A DNA stretch of 64,000 nucleotides from Ktedonobacter racemifer DSM 44963 (GTDB lineage Bacteria > Chloroflexota > Ktedonobacteria > Ktedonobacterales > Ktedonobacteraceae). The position numbers and the translations under genes were made by a program. The notes beneath the pieces were generated by a model. It saw only the letters and a list, made by a program, of their open reading frames with translations, made no database searches and was not told the DNA's origin. The first letter of the stretch is position 1. Every line of letters starts with the position of its first letter. The DNA lies in contig NZ_ADVG01000003.1 in assembly GCF_000178855.1 (NCBI RefSeq), positions 1,302,001 to 1,366,000 of the forward strand. Reading direction: 5' to 3'. Shown one piece after another: positions 25,494-33,925 of the stretch.

Positions 25494-26765
25494 ATGGATA
25501 CAGCAAAAGATCCATTTCTAGGGAGAAAAATTCGCGGGTATCGCCTGGAAGAGCTGCGTAACCGTGGAAATATGACTGCAACATATCATGCTCGTACGCG
25601 TGAACTCTGGCTGGTTCCCGAACTATTCATCACCATTTTTCTCCTTCCTCAAGCGCTTCCACACAGTACGAGGAGGAATTTTCAAACAAGATTTGAACGC
25701 GAGGGAGAGCAACTCGTCACATTCCGTCATGCTCATCTCTTCCCGCTCTATGGCTATGGGGTACAAGAGGGCATTTTTTATCATATTCATCCCATGTTTT
25801 CAGGTGAGACCCTGGCTCAGCGTTTAAAACAGCAGCGACAGTGGACGCCGCATGAAGTGCTTACAATCCTGAACCCAATCGCGGACCTGCTCGATTTTAT
25901 TCATGAGCAGGGGCAGGCATACCACTATTTCAATTCTAGTAATGTGCTCCTTCTCGATAAAGCCGATGTCAAGCTCATAGATCTGGGTACAATCGCTATG
26001 TTGCGCCTCAGAGGGCTTGAAGAGAGCATTACTCAGGCTACTATGTACGAACACCTGAAAAATGTCGCAGGCAATTACCTGAGCCCGCCCGAATATCTTG
26101 CGCCAGAGATCGTGCGAGGAGCCGAGGGCGATCCTCGCTCTGATGTCTACTCGCTTGGTATCATGCTCTTTGAACTGTTGAGTGGTGCTCCCCCTTTTAC
26201 AGGGAGTAGCTATCTAGAGGTGGCGCGTAAACATATTAATGAGCCTCTCCCGTCATTGCATGAGATCGCGCCAGCTATCCCGGTCGCGCTAGAGCTGGTA
26301 GTTAATCATGCACTGCATCGCGATCCAGGACGGCGCTTTCAGACGGTCAGGGAGCTGGTGACGGCCTATACGCATGTGCTGAATGAGCGTTTATACACAC
26401 CAAAACAAGCAGGTATCGCACTGAGAATTGAAAAGATACGCGAGATGGCTGCCCCTGCTATCCCGCCTCCCGTACCTCTGCCAGCTCCCCAGTCGCGACA
26501 GCAACAGCAAAGGGTCATTTCATCCAAACTGGAGCAGAGCGTCAGTTCTAGCGATAGAACGACGCCCAAGGCGCGTGATAATGGATTGACGAGCGCCTCC
26601 TTGCAACGGCCAGAAGTTGAGTCGGCGTCTCAATCATTTCCTCAAGTTGTATCTGATCCAGACGAGACATTCCTACTTGCCTGGCGCTCTGAGCCGCAGG
26701 AGCTATCGATCCCGGGCAATATGCCCACTGAATCGTCCGATAGAAACCGCCCTGGAACTGAATGA
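25494..26765 (+). CDS. Ser/Thr protein kinase homologue lacking catalytic residues (pseudokinase)
   Basis: A 423-residue protein with a bacterial Ser/Thr kinase fold (about 15-310). The C-lobe is well preserved (YLAPEIVRG, PRSDVYSLGIMLFELLSG, DPGRRFQTVREL). The active site is not: the glycine loop reads RNRGNMTATYHAR, the beta-3 Lys is replaced (FITIFLL near 48), and the HRDxKPxN loop has become YHYFNSSN near 143, losing the catalytic Asp and Lys. Only the DFG-type Asp (LIDLG near 161) remains. The tail (310-423) is disordered, with no membrane helix. The next gene overlaps it by four bases (ATGA), so the coiled-coil membrane protein may be its partner. Confidence 0.8.
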   Translation: MDTAKDPFLGRKIRGYRLEELRNRGNMTATYHARTRELWLVPELFITIFLLPQALPHSTRRNFQTRFEREGEQLVTFRHAHLFPLYGYGVQEGIFYHIHPMFSGETLAQRLKQQRQWTPHEVLTILNPIADLLDFIHEQGQAYHYFNSSNVLLLDKADVKLIDLGTIAMLRLRGLEESITQATMYEHLKNVAGNYLSPPEYLAPEIVRGAEGDPRSDVYSLGIMLFELLSGAPPFTGSSYLEVARKHINEPLPSLHEIAPAIPVALELVVNHALHRDPGRRFQTVRELVTAYTHVLNERLYTPKQAGIALRIEKIREMAAPAIPPPVPLPAPQSRQQQQRVISSKLEQSVSSSDRTTPKARDNGLTSASLQRPEVESASQSFPQVVSDPDETFLLAWRSEPQELSIPGNMPTESSDRNRPGTE

Positions 26766-27982
26766 GCAGAAATACTATGTACCGGGTCCATCTTTATAAG
26801 GAGTCTCAAGCAGTGAAATCAAATATTTTGCGCTTAGAATTACTTCTCGCAGCCATGCTGCCTGTCACCGCGATCTTTATTGTTGGTGTCGTCGGGCTGG
26901 GGCAGCGTGAGAATACAGGTGTCAGCCTTTTTTTAGGTGTGCTTTTGGCCTGTGCCATCGGGGTCTTTTTCGCTGAGATCGCTCTTGTGCGCTTTACGCA
27001 GCGCGCGACGAAAAATCAATATGCGCGATTGGTAGAGGTCTGCCAGGCGTATATGGCTGGTCAGAGAGAGAGCCGCGCTCCCCTTCTTGGTGACAATGCG
27101 CTTTCTTCCCTTGCACAGACGGTCAATGCCCTTCTCGATAATGTTAATGTGAGTATTCAGCAGGCTCAGCATACCAGTAAAGCTACCAATGATGTCCAGC
27201 AACTGGAGCTACAAATTCGCCAGCTCGTGACTGATATCAAGCCTATCATGGATGGAAATTTGCGCGCCCGAGCCAGTGTGCCTGCCGGTAGGCTTGGTAT
27301 GGTTGCGGATATTTGTAACGCGCTTATCGAAGAGCTGGCAAACCTGGCGAAGTGGACACGCTACTCCTCTGAGCAAGTGATGTCTAAGACACAAAACCTC
27401 CTTTCTAGCTCGATTGAACTGGCTCAGACCTCCGAGATCCAAACCACGCGCTTCTCTGATACTACCGAAACTGTAGAGAAGCTTGTCGCATTTATACAGC
27501 GCTTGAGTAGCACCCTTCAGCTCAATGTCGAACTTATCCATGAGATACGAGCGATGTTGCTGAAACGTCCAGAGCTGCAAAAGGGTTCGGGTGAGAGCAC
27601 GTTGATTGTCAATACGACACAGTCATTGGAAGATGCGCAACAGCAGAAGCGCTTGCTGACGCGCATCAATACGGATACCCAGAGGCTGGAAGCCTTGCTC
27701 AATGAGCTTCTCGTTTCCGCGCAAGCCAATGCCACCCTGGCTGAATCTATGATCTCCGATCTGTATGCCATCGCGCAACGCATCCATCAATCCAGTAGCT
27801 CTATTCTCCAGACCGCCGAGCACATTCACTCCCTGGCGAAACTCGCGCAGCAATGGAATGCCTCTATTGAGAACTTTCAGTTGCCAGAAGAGACCCTGGA
27901 CTACGCGGCCGTTGGCGAGAATAGTACCGCTCTGCGGGCGCCCGTACCAACGGATGCCCTGGGTCACCACGTAGATGTGTAA
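26762..27982 (+). CDS. two-helix membrane protein with long coiled coil (chemoreceptor-like architecture)
   Basis: A 406-residue protein with two transmembrane helices (about 25-46 and 53-78) separated by a very short loop, then a HAMP-like stretch (about 80-190, including PIMDGNLRARASVPAG) and long amphipathic helices (190-390). It resembles the membrane and signalling parts of methyl-accepting chemotaxis proteins, but I do not see the conserved MCP hairpin tip, so chemotaxis is not claimed. The ATGA overlap with the pseudokinase gene implies coupled translation. A strong hairpin terminator follows immediately. Confidence 0.65.
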   Translation: MSRNTMYRVHLYKESQAVKSNILRLELLLAAMLPVTAIFIVGVVGLGQRENTGVSLFLGVLLACAIGVFFAEIALVRFTQRATKNQYARLVEVCQAYMAGQRESRAPLLGDNALSSLAQTVNALLDNVNVSIQQAQHTSKATNDVQQLELQIRQLVTDIKPIMDGNLRARASVPAGRLGMVADICNALIEELANLAKWTRYSSEQVMSKTQNLLSSSIELAQTSEIQTTRFSDTTETVEKLVAFIQRLSSTLQLNVELIHEIRAMLLKRPELQKGSGESTLIVNTTQSLEDAQQQKRLLTRINTDTQRLEALLNELLVSAQANATLAESMISDLYAIAQRIHQSSSSILQTAEHIHSLAKLAQQWNASIENFQLPEETLDYAAVGENSTALRAPVPTDALGHHVDV

Positions 27983-27984
27983 GG

Positions 27985-28037
27985 GATATTTATGTATGCA
28001 AAAACAGACAAAGGCTGTTTTTGCATACATAAATATC
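27985..28037. terminator. hairpin terminator, 23-bp stem with T-rich tail
   Basis: Arms 27985-28007 and 28015-28037 with loop ACAAAGG, followed by TTTTCTTT on the plus strand. It lies between convergent genes, three bases after the stop of the membrane coiled-coil gene. It is the one long hairpin here that fits a standard Rho-independent terminator. Confidence 0.88.
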
Positions 28038-28043
28038 TTTTCT

Positions 28044-28739
28044 TTAACAATTTCCTAATGTATGCCAGGTAATGGGCCCAACTTGACCATCAACCTGTAT
28101 ATGCTCCTTAGTCTGCCATTCTTTAACGGCGTATTGTGTATTTACGCCAAAGTCTCCGTCAACAGCCAGAGCATGCCCGTTCTGGTCCCGCATGTTGCGC
28201 GCATTCAATTCTTGCTGAAGTGTTCTGACCCAGCTACCTGTGCTACCATATTGAATCAGTGGTGGACAGACTGGTTTGGGCGTTGGCGTCGGCCGCGGGG
28301 GAGTGGGTTGCCTGGGTGTCCCGGGTACCGGTGTAACGGAAACTGTGTGAGTATTCCCAGGCGTGGGGGTAGAAGCTGGTGCGAGGTTGAGTATGGGGGG
28401 GGACGAGGGTACGGGAGAGGGTTTAGCTCCATTTGCACCTTTGACACTGGTCGTTGATAGTGCTGGAAATGCTAAAGCGGTTCTTGCTGCATCTATGGGT
28501 GATAAGAATATGCTAGACGCTAATAGTAGTAAGGCTACACCGATAAGCGTGATCATCAGGATAATCTTCTTCTCTTCATTTACAGGGCGCTTCTGGACTG
28601 GTGGGGGTGGAGGAGGTGGTGTAAGTGTGGATGCATCTATGTTAATGGCAGACTGGGAATACTCAAGAAGGGAATCGCTATCTTTTAGCGTAATGTCATC
28701 TGATGAGGCTGGTTGGTCTGGATTGGTGTGTTTTGTCAT
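28044..28739 (-). CDS. membrane-anchored peptidoglycan-binding protein
   Basis: A 231-residue protein. The cytosolic N-terminus is followed by one transmembrane helix (about 57-78), a Pro/Thr-rich linker (about 95-155: TPTPGNTHTVSVTPVPG) and a C-terminal PG_binding_1 domain (about 160-231), with GSWVRTLQQELNAR, DGDFGVNTQYAVKEWQ and DGQVGPITWHTLG. The topology puts the binding domain in the cell wall. A Cys near the start of the domain and one at the C-terminus (GNC) could pair. It is convergent with the pseudokinase/coiled-coil pair and may anchor that locus to the wall. GGAGAAGG lies upstream of the ATG. Confidence 0.82.
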   Translation of the reverse strand: MTKHTNPDQPASSDDITLKDSDSLLEYSQSAINIDASTLTPPPPPPPVQKRPVNEEKKIILMITLIGVALLLLASSIFLSPIDAARTALAFPALSTTSVKGANGAKPSPVPSSPPILNLAPASTPTPGNTHTVSVTPVPGTPRQPTPPRPTPTPKPVCPPLIQYGSTGSWVRTLQQELNARNMRDQNGHALAVDGDFGVNTQYAVKEWQTKEHIQVDGQVGPITWHTLGNC

Positions 28740-28879
28740 CCTTGAACCTTCTCCGATTTGTAGTAGATAGAGATATGTAGTGTTCGTTTATTCTAAGAAT
28801 ATAAGTTTTCTTTGTAGATTCCTTTTCTAGGATACTCTGTTTCTCTGCCCGGGGCAAGGCATTGTGCTTCAATTTGGAT

Positions 28880-28907
28880 ACTTCTCGCCACTACGTGGCT
28901 CGCCGGG
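28880..28907. repeat. partial REP-like repeat
   Basis: Reads ACTTCTCGCCACTACGTGGC then TCGCCGGG, matching the left half of the repeats at 11276 and 18515. The right half is absent. It abuts the 3' end of the chimeric LysR reading frame. Confidence 0.65.
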
Positions 28908-28930
28908 TTATAGAGTGTGGTGGCGTGGCG

Positions 28931-29716
28931 CTAAGTATCGGAGGTGGCCCGATGCTTTCGGCGGTGAGCGGGTTGCCATATTCGTCGCGCGGCAGCGTCT
29001 GGGCGCCACGCTGGGCTGGTGACAGCGAGGGGTAGTCGTCTGATGGCGAAGAGGCCTAGGCCAAAAATATTTTCAGATTGTGTGAGCGCGAAGGTGTTAC
29101 TTGTGAGCATAGGCGTGGCATGAGAGTACTGTAGCACAAAGGCGAGCATAAGCGTCCAAACCATGGTTGCCAGAATGCCGGGGACCGTTCCCCAACCCAG
29201 TGAGATGATAACAACTATGAGAATAATGGGAGTCTCAATAAAGTGAATATCGGGGTGAGGATCGGCAAAGTAGCGTAGGCCCAGGTGTGCATCGCCCTGC
29301 TGCACTAAGGTACTAACCTCGTCGCTACGCGCGGTGCGAAGCCGCAAATGCACACGTGGATACGCCTCGCGAAAGGCTTGAAGATGCGTTGTTAGTTGTG
29401 TACTGGCCAATGTACCAACGAGCGCTAACTCAATTGTACCCTGTTCTTCCTCCTCAAGGGCGTGGATGGCTGCTTTGCCATCCACAATCGCGGTCAACAC
29501 CTGTTGCGCATAGGGCAAAAACGCCTGACCTGCCTCAGTCAGGCGAATTCCATTGGAGAGCCGTTCAAAAAGAGCCACTCCCAGTTCCCGTTCCAGCAGT
29601 TCGATGCGTCGGCTGACTGCTGGCTGTGATAAGTGCAAAAGCTCAGCTGCCCTTGTGAAGCCGCCTGTGCGTTGAATTGTGACAAATGCTTCGATTTCAC
29701 TCAATTCCATAGCCAT
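28931..29716 (-). pseudogene. chimeric LysR remnant fused to a sensor-kinase membrane fragment
   Basis: A 261-residue open frame built from unrelated parts. Residues 1-163 are the start of a LysR regulator: helix-turn-helix (GGFTRAAELLHLSQPAVSRR) and half of the effector domain, ending at HLGLRYFADPHPDIH. It then passes directly into a hydrophobic piece, IILIVVIISLGWGTVPGILA and TQSENIFGLGLF, typical of DUF4118-type sensor kinases. The last 30 residues are probably out of frame, because a neighbouring frame reads QTLPRDEYGNPLTAESIG. The DNA-binding half might still be made, but a normal LysR is about 300 residues with one uninterrupted effector domain. Probably deletion-fusion debris. Confidence 0.65.
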
Positions 29717-29831
29717 CAGTATAACTGATGGCGAAGATAAAAGCTATCTATTGGACAAATAAGTAGCGGTATCAGTATACTTGTCTTGCGTTAAGAACAA
29801 GGAGCGTCGATATTGCAAAAGGAGAATGTTC

Positions 29832-31019
29832 ATGCCAGCCCTCTCTCCCACCAATCCAATTGAGGCTGTTACTCATCCTGATCCCTATCAATACTACACT
29901 GAGGTGATCATGCAACGTCCCATCTATTGGGATGCGCGTCTGAGGTTATGGGTGGCATCAAGCGCAAGCGCGGTGTCCGCAGTGCTAACGAATCCTATTT
30001 GTCGAGTACGGCCCCTGGCTGAACCAGTTCCCAGTGCATTGCTTGGGTCACCGGCCGCGGAGATCTTTCGCTATCTCGTGCGCATGAATGATGGCGAGCG
30101 CTATTGCCCTTTCAAGCAAGCTATCAGCTCTTCTATCGAGTCCCTTGAGGCACGTTCAATTGTCGAAGAGAGTCGCAAGTGGGCTAGCTTGTTTCTGAGC
30201 GGAAGCCAGACTGTAGCTACTTCTCATGCTCTAGAGAACTTTGCCTTTCACCTGCCAATCTACGTGGTTGCTAGCTTGCTCGGTGTTCCTCAAAATATGT
30301 TGCAAGAGACGGTTGTATGGATGGGTGACTTTGTGAGGTGTCTCGCGCCGACCAGCACGACCGAGCAAATTGAGCGAGGAAAGGCGGCCGCAGGTCACTT
30401 ACTGGATCTCATGCACACGCTTTTGGGTACGTCTCATAGAGGAACAGAGCGCAATCTCCTGATCATTCTGGAAGAGCAGGCGAAGGGTATTGGATGTGAG
30501 GCTAGAAACATTATTGCTGCTAACGCCATTGGTTTTCTCTCTCAGGCCTATGAGGCGACAGCGGGCTTGATTGGGAATACCGTCGTCTATTTAGGTTCTC
30601 ATCAAGATGCACTCGAAGAAGTACAGGCTGATCCTGAGCTACTGAGTCCTGTGCTTGCCGAAGTGCTTCGCTATGATTCGCCAATACAGAATACTCGTCG
30701 TTTCCTTGCCCAGAATGGTTCAGTCGCAGGGCAGGAAATGAAAGAAGGGGATGTAGTGCTCGTGGTTCTAGCAGCCGCCAATCGTGATCCAGAGGCCAAT
30801 CCAGAGCCTGAGCAGTTCAAGATCTTGCGAGAGAAGCGCCGCACATTTACCTTTGGTATGGGACCGCATATCTGTCCAGGCGAAACGTTGGCGACGCTGA
30901 TTGCCCAGGCTGGTGTGTCGCAATTGTTGGATTGTGGCATTGACCTGGCGCGGCTTGCTAGAAATGCCACCTATCGTGCCTCTGCGAACGTACGCGTTGC
31001 CCTTCTCACTCTGCAATAA
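29832..31019 (+). CDS. cytochrome P450
   Basis: A 395-residue haem-thiolate monooxygenase. The haem-binding motif is FTFGMGPHICPGETLA near 345, the K-helix ExxR is EVLRYDSP, and the I-helix reads SQAYEATAGLIGN. The start at 29832 (MPALSPTNP) follows AAAGGAG; an in-frame upstream codon is less likely. The substrate is unknown; such soluble bacterial P450s act in secondary metabolism or catabolism and need a ferredoxin partner not encoded nearby. A small monooxygenase-domain gene follows within 50 bases, so the two probably form an operon. Confidence 0.9.
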   Translation: MPALSPTNPIEAVTHPDPYQYYTEVIMQRPIYWDARLRLWVASSASAVSAVLTNPICRVRPLAEPVPSALLGSPAAEIFRYLVRMNDGERYCPFKQAISSSIESLEARSIVEESRKWASLFLSGSQTVATSHALENFAFHLPIYVVASLLGVPQNMLQETVVWMGDFVRCLAPTSTTEQIERGKAAAGHLLDLMHTLLGTSHRGTERNLLIILEEQAKGIGCEARNIIAANAIGFLSQAYEATAGLIGNTVVYLGSHQDALEEVQADPELLSPVLAEVLRYDSPIQNTRRFLAQNGSVAGQEMKEGDVVLVVLAAANRDPEANPEPEQFKILREKRRTFTFGMGPHICPGETLATLIAQAGVSQLLDCGIDLARLARNATYRASANVRVALLTLQ

Positions 31020-31067
31020 AAATGCATAATTTGAAGAATCTCACAGGACTGAAAGGATATTTTAACC

Positions 31068-31412
31068 ATGCTGGCTGTTATCTTTGAAGTTATCTCAAAG
31101 CCGGAAGAGAAGCAGGAATATCTCGATATAGCTGCTTCTCTTCGTCCATTGCTCGATGAAATCGATGGCTTTATCTCTATAGAGCGTTTCGAGAGCCTCT
31201 CGACTCCTGGGAAGGTTCTCTCTCTCTCATTCTGGAGGGATGAACAGGCGATCCAGGCATGGAGGCAAATGGAAGAGCACCGGGCGGCGCAGTCCAGGGG
31301 CAGAGCCGATATATTCAAAGACTACCGGTTGCGTATCGCCGGTGTTGTCAGAGATTATGGTATGTTTGAGCGAGAGCAGGCACCACGCGATAGTCAGGTG
31401 TTTCATAGGTAA
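31068..31412 (+). CDS. antibiotic biosynthesis monooxygenase (ABM) domain protein
   Basis: A 114-residue dimeric alpha-beta barrel of the ABM type. Visible marks are the AVIFEVISKPEEKQEYL first strand and helix, ...GFISIERFESLSTPGKVLSLS, and the FWRDEQAIQAWRQMEEHRAAQ block. Family members oxidise polyketides, degrade haem or have no known activity; these cannot be separated from sequence. It follows the P450 gene and probably shares its transcript. AGGA lies in the 48-base gap. It converges on the MarR gene with four bases between stops. Confidence 0.82.
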   Translation: MLAVIFEVISKPEEKQEYLDIAASLRPLLDEIDGFISIERFESLSTPGKVLSLSFWRDEQAIQAWRQMEEHRAAQSRGRADIFKDYRLRIAGVVRDYGMFEREQAPRDSQVFHR

Positions 31413-31415
31413 GCT

Positions 31416-31886
31416 TTATCGTGCCTGAGTTGCGTTTGTGGAAAGCTGTGAAGCCAGCTTGTCCGCGAGGGCATGAGCGCCCTGGAGATAGGCGGAGAGG
31501 TCCTCATCGCCAAGCTGATGCAGGCAGACGGCGATAGCCTGCCGCCCGACGAGCAAGCGCGCGTAAAGCTCTTCGCCCTGGTCAGTGAGCGCGACCAGGC
31601 AGCGACGGCGATCAGCAGGATCTTCGAAACGTCGCGCGAAGCCCCCTTGCACCAGCTTCTCTACCAGGTGGCCAGCCGTGGGAACGCCGATCTCCATATG
31701 GCGCGCCAGGTGACCGACCTGAAGCGGACCATGATTCACCAGCAAGAGCAAAGTACGCAACTGCGCAAGCGAGAGATCAAGGTCCATCCAGGTCGTGGCG
31801 AGGCTGTGCCAGAGCGCCCGGTGAATTTCCAGGTAGTAGCGCAGGGCCTCCTCTTCCTGCGTGGCGCGCGGAGGATGAGCTGGCAT
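31416..31886 (-). CDS. MarR-family transcriptional regulator
   Basis: A 156-residue winged-helix repressor. Helices LSLAQLRTLLLLVNHG and LQVGHLARHMEIGVPTAGHL (recognition helix) and the wing ARRFEDPADRRRCLVALTDQG are typical. There is no conserved N-terminal redox Cys, unlike the OhrR-type protein at 50751. It lies 20 bases downstream of the asparagine synthase gene on the same strand and is probably co-transcribed. The ligand and targets are unknown; the neighbouring P450 pair is a plausible target. Confidence 0.88.
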   Translation of the reverse strand: MPAHPPRATQEEEALRYYLEIHRALWHSLATTWMDLDLSLAQLRTLLLLVNHGPLQVGHLARHMEIGVPTAGHLVEKLVQGGFARRFEDPADRRRCLVALTDQGEELYARLLVGRQAIAVCLHQLGDEDLSAYLQGAHALADKLASQLSTNATQAR

Positions 31887-31906
31887 GTGGATCTCCTTCT
31901 CCTGTT

Positions 31907-33754
31907 TTATGGCGTTATGACATGATACTCTTGCAACCAGGCATTGGCCTGAATCAAGTAGTCAAAGAGGAAGTAGGCGTTCTCGCCACGCATCTCCTCA
32001 TCGGGATGTTCCGCGAGCTGGCGGATAAACGCTCCATTGACGAATGCGTTTACTGGCGCGTTGGCATTATTGAGGATCTCCAGCGTCCAGCGGCGCACGG
32101 CCTGGGTATAGGCTGGATCGAACGAGGTTGGGTACGCGCTCTTGCGTCGCATCCGCACCTCTTCGGGAAGCAGGCCGCTAAAGGCGCGGCGTAGGATACC
32201 CTTCTCGATATTATCGACGGTCTTCATCTCCCAGGGAATATTCCAGACATACTGTACCAGGCGATGGTCGCAGAAGGGGACGCGTACCTCCAGGCCCGTT
32301 GCCATGCTCATGCGGTCCTTGCGGTCCAGTAGCAGGAGCAGGAAGCGCGTCATATTCAAGTAGAAGATCTCGCGGATACGGGCGTCGCGCGGAGACTCGC
32401 CCTCCAGGCGCGGAACCTCGGCCAGGGCCTCCTGGTAGAGGCGCTGCATATGCTCGCGTGGCTGGAGCTCTTGCGCCAGGGCTGGCGAGAGGAAGGGCGT
32501 ACCCATATTCATAAACTGGTTATCGCCCCTGGGATTCATGCGCGCGGCGATCCAGGGGAAGGTTGGCGTATTAAGCACATGCTCCTGGTGGAACCAGGGA
32601 TAGCCGCCAAAGACCTCGTCGGCCGACTCGCCCGAGAGAGCGACCGTCGCGTTCTGTTTGATGACCTTAAAAAGCAGGTAGAGCGAGGTCTCGATCTGCC
32701 CCATCTTGGGCCGATCATGGGCGCGCATGGGTACGAGCAGGTTCTCAATCAGCTCATCAGTGGAGACCACAACATCATGATGATTGGTCGGTAGGTAACG
32801 CGCCACCTGCTCGACATAAGGGCGGTCGATGCTTGGACGAATGGCGTTGCCCTCAAAGTGCTCCTCACTATTGGCATAGTTGATGGCGTAGGTATCAAGC
32901 ACCTTGTGCTCGCTCTGAAATTCGCGCGCCGCCAGCGAGGTCACGCCACTGGAGTCCAGTCCGCCCGAGAGGAGTGTCACCACGGGTACATCGGCGATGA
33001 GCTGGCGCTTGACGGTATCCTTCAGAAGCGAGCGAATATACTCGGCGGTCGTCTCCAGGTCATCGGTATGGGGCCTGCTGACTAGCTGCCAGTAGGGACG
33101 AATATGCGTACGCTCACGCGTAAAGGTTGCGCAGTGGGCGGGGCGTAGCTCATGAATATCGCGGAAGATGCCGCCACCAGACATAAAGAGCGAGACAAAG
33201 ATGGCCTTCATGCCCTCATCATCCAGCACAGGCTCGACCAGCGGATGGGCTAGCAGGGCCTTGATCTCTGAGCCAAAGACGACGGCGCTGCCTACCTGGG
33301 CGTAGAAGAGCGGCTTTACGCCCAGGTGGTCGCGGGCAATAAAGAGCCGCTGACGCGCCTCGTCCCAGATGGCAAAGGCGAAGATGCCATTAAAGTGGTT
33401 GACGCACTCCTCGCCCCACTCGACATAGGCATGTAATAAAACCTCGGTATCAGAATGGGTGCGAAAGACATGGTCGCGCGTGCGCAGCTCCTCGCGCAGC
33501 TCGCGGAAGTTATAGAGTTCGCCATTATAAGTCAGGGCATAAGTCTGTTCACCCTGGGTAAAGAGCATAGGTTGCTTGCCGCCAACGGGATCAATAACAA
33601 TCAGGCGACGATGCGCCAGGGCGGCGTGGGGAGAGAGCCAGTAGCCCTCACTGTCTGGCCCGCGTTCCTTTAGCGTGCAGGCCATCTGCTCCAGCACAGC
33701 CTGCTGCTGCGAGAGGTCCTGCTCCCAATCGATCCAACCGGTGATACCGCACAT
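31907..33754 (-). CDS. asnB: asparagine synthase (glutamine-hydrolysing)
   Basis: A 615-residue AsnB. Cys2 after the initiator Met (MCGITGWID) is the glutaminase nucleophile; RGPDSEGYW and HRRLIVIDP belong to the N-terminal Ntn domain. The synthetase domain has the PP-loop LLSGGLDSSGV near 258 and SGESADEVFGGYPW. It makes asparagine from aspartate, glutamine and ATP in the cytosol. Proteins of this subgroup also act as amide-forming enzymes in natural-product pathways, so the adjoining P450/ABM genes leave that open. The downstream MarR gene is co-oriented. Confidence 0.93.
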   Translation of the reverse strand: MCGITGWIDWEQDLSQQQAVLEQMACTLKERGPDSEGYWLSPHAALAHRRLIVIDPVGGKQPMLFTQGEQTYALTYNGELYNFRELREELRTRDHVFRTHSDTEVLLHAYVEWGEECVNHFNGIFAFAIWDEARQRLFIARDHLGVKPLFYAQVGSAVVFGSEIKALLAHPLVEPVLDDEGMKAIFVSLFMSGGGIFRDIHELRPAHCATFTRERTHIRPYWQLVSRPHTDDLETTAEYIRSLLKDTVKRQLIADVPVVTLLSGGLDSSGVTSLAAREFQSEHKVLDTYAINYANSEEHFEGNAIRPSIDRPYVEQVARYLPTNHHDVVVSTDELIENLLVPMRAHDRPKMGQIETSLYLLFKVIKQNATVALSGESADEVFGGYPWFHQEHVLNTPTFPWIAARMNPRGDNQFMNMGTPFLSPALAQELQPREHMQRLYQEALAEVPRLEGESPRDARIREIFYLNMTRFLLLLLDRKDRMSMATGLEVRVPFCDHRLVQYVWNIPWEMKTVDNIEKGILRRAFSGLLPEEVRMRRKSAYPTSFDPAYTQAVRRWTLEILNNANAPVNAFVNGAFIRQLAEHPDEEMRGENAYFLFDYLIQANAWLQEYHVITP

Positions 33755-33852
33755 AAGAGAAACTCACTTTCCAGGGGGTTTTACCTCTGCTATTTGTGTA
33801 TATCGAAATTACTTTGATACTATAAATATACTCGATGACATCAAGGTATCGA

Positions 33853-33915
33853 ATGGGTAAAGGGGTATCGTGGTAGACGGGCGAGACCCGTCTACCACGA
33901 TACCCCTTTACCCAT
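33853..33915. terminator. perfect hairpin, 29-bp stem
   Basis: Arms 33853-33881 and 33887-33915 with loop CGAGA; the left arm begins ATGGGTAAAGGGGTATCGTG. It sits just after the stop of the MBL hydrolase gene (minus strand), upstream of asnB. The tail is not T-rich. Confidence 0.75.
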
Positions 33916-33925
33916 TTCGTAACAT

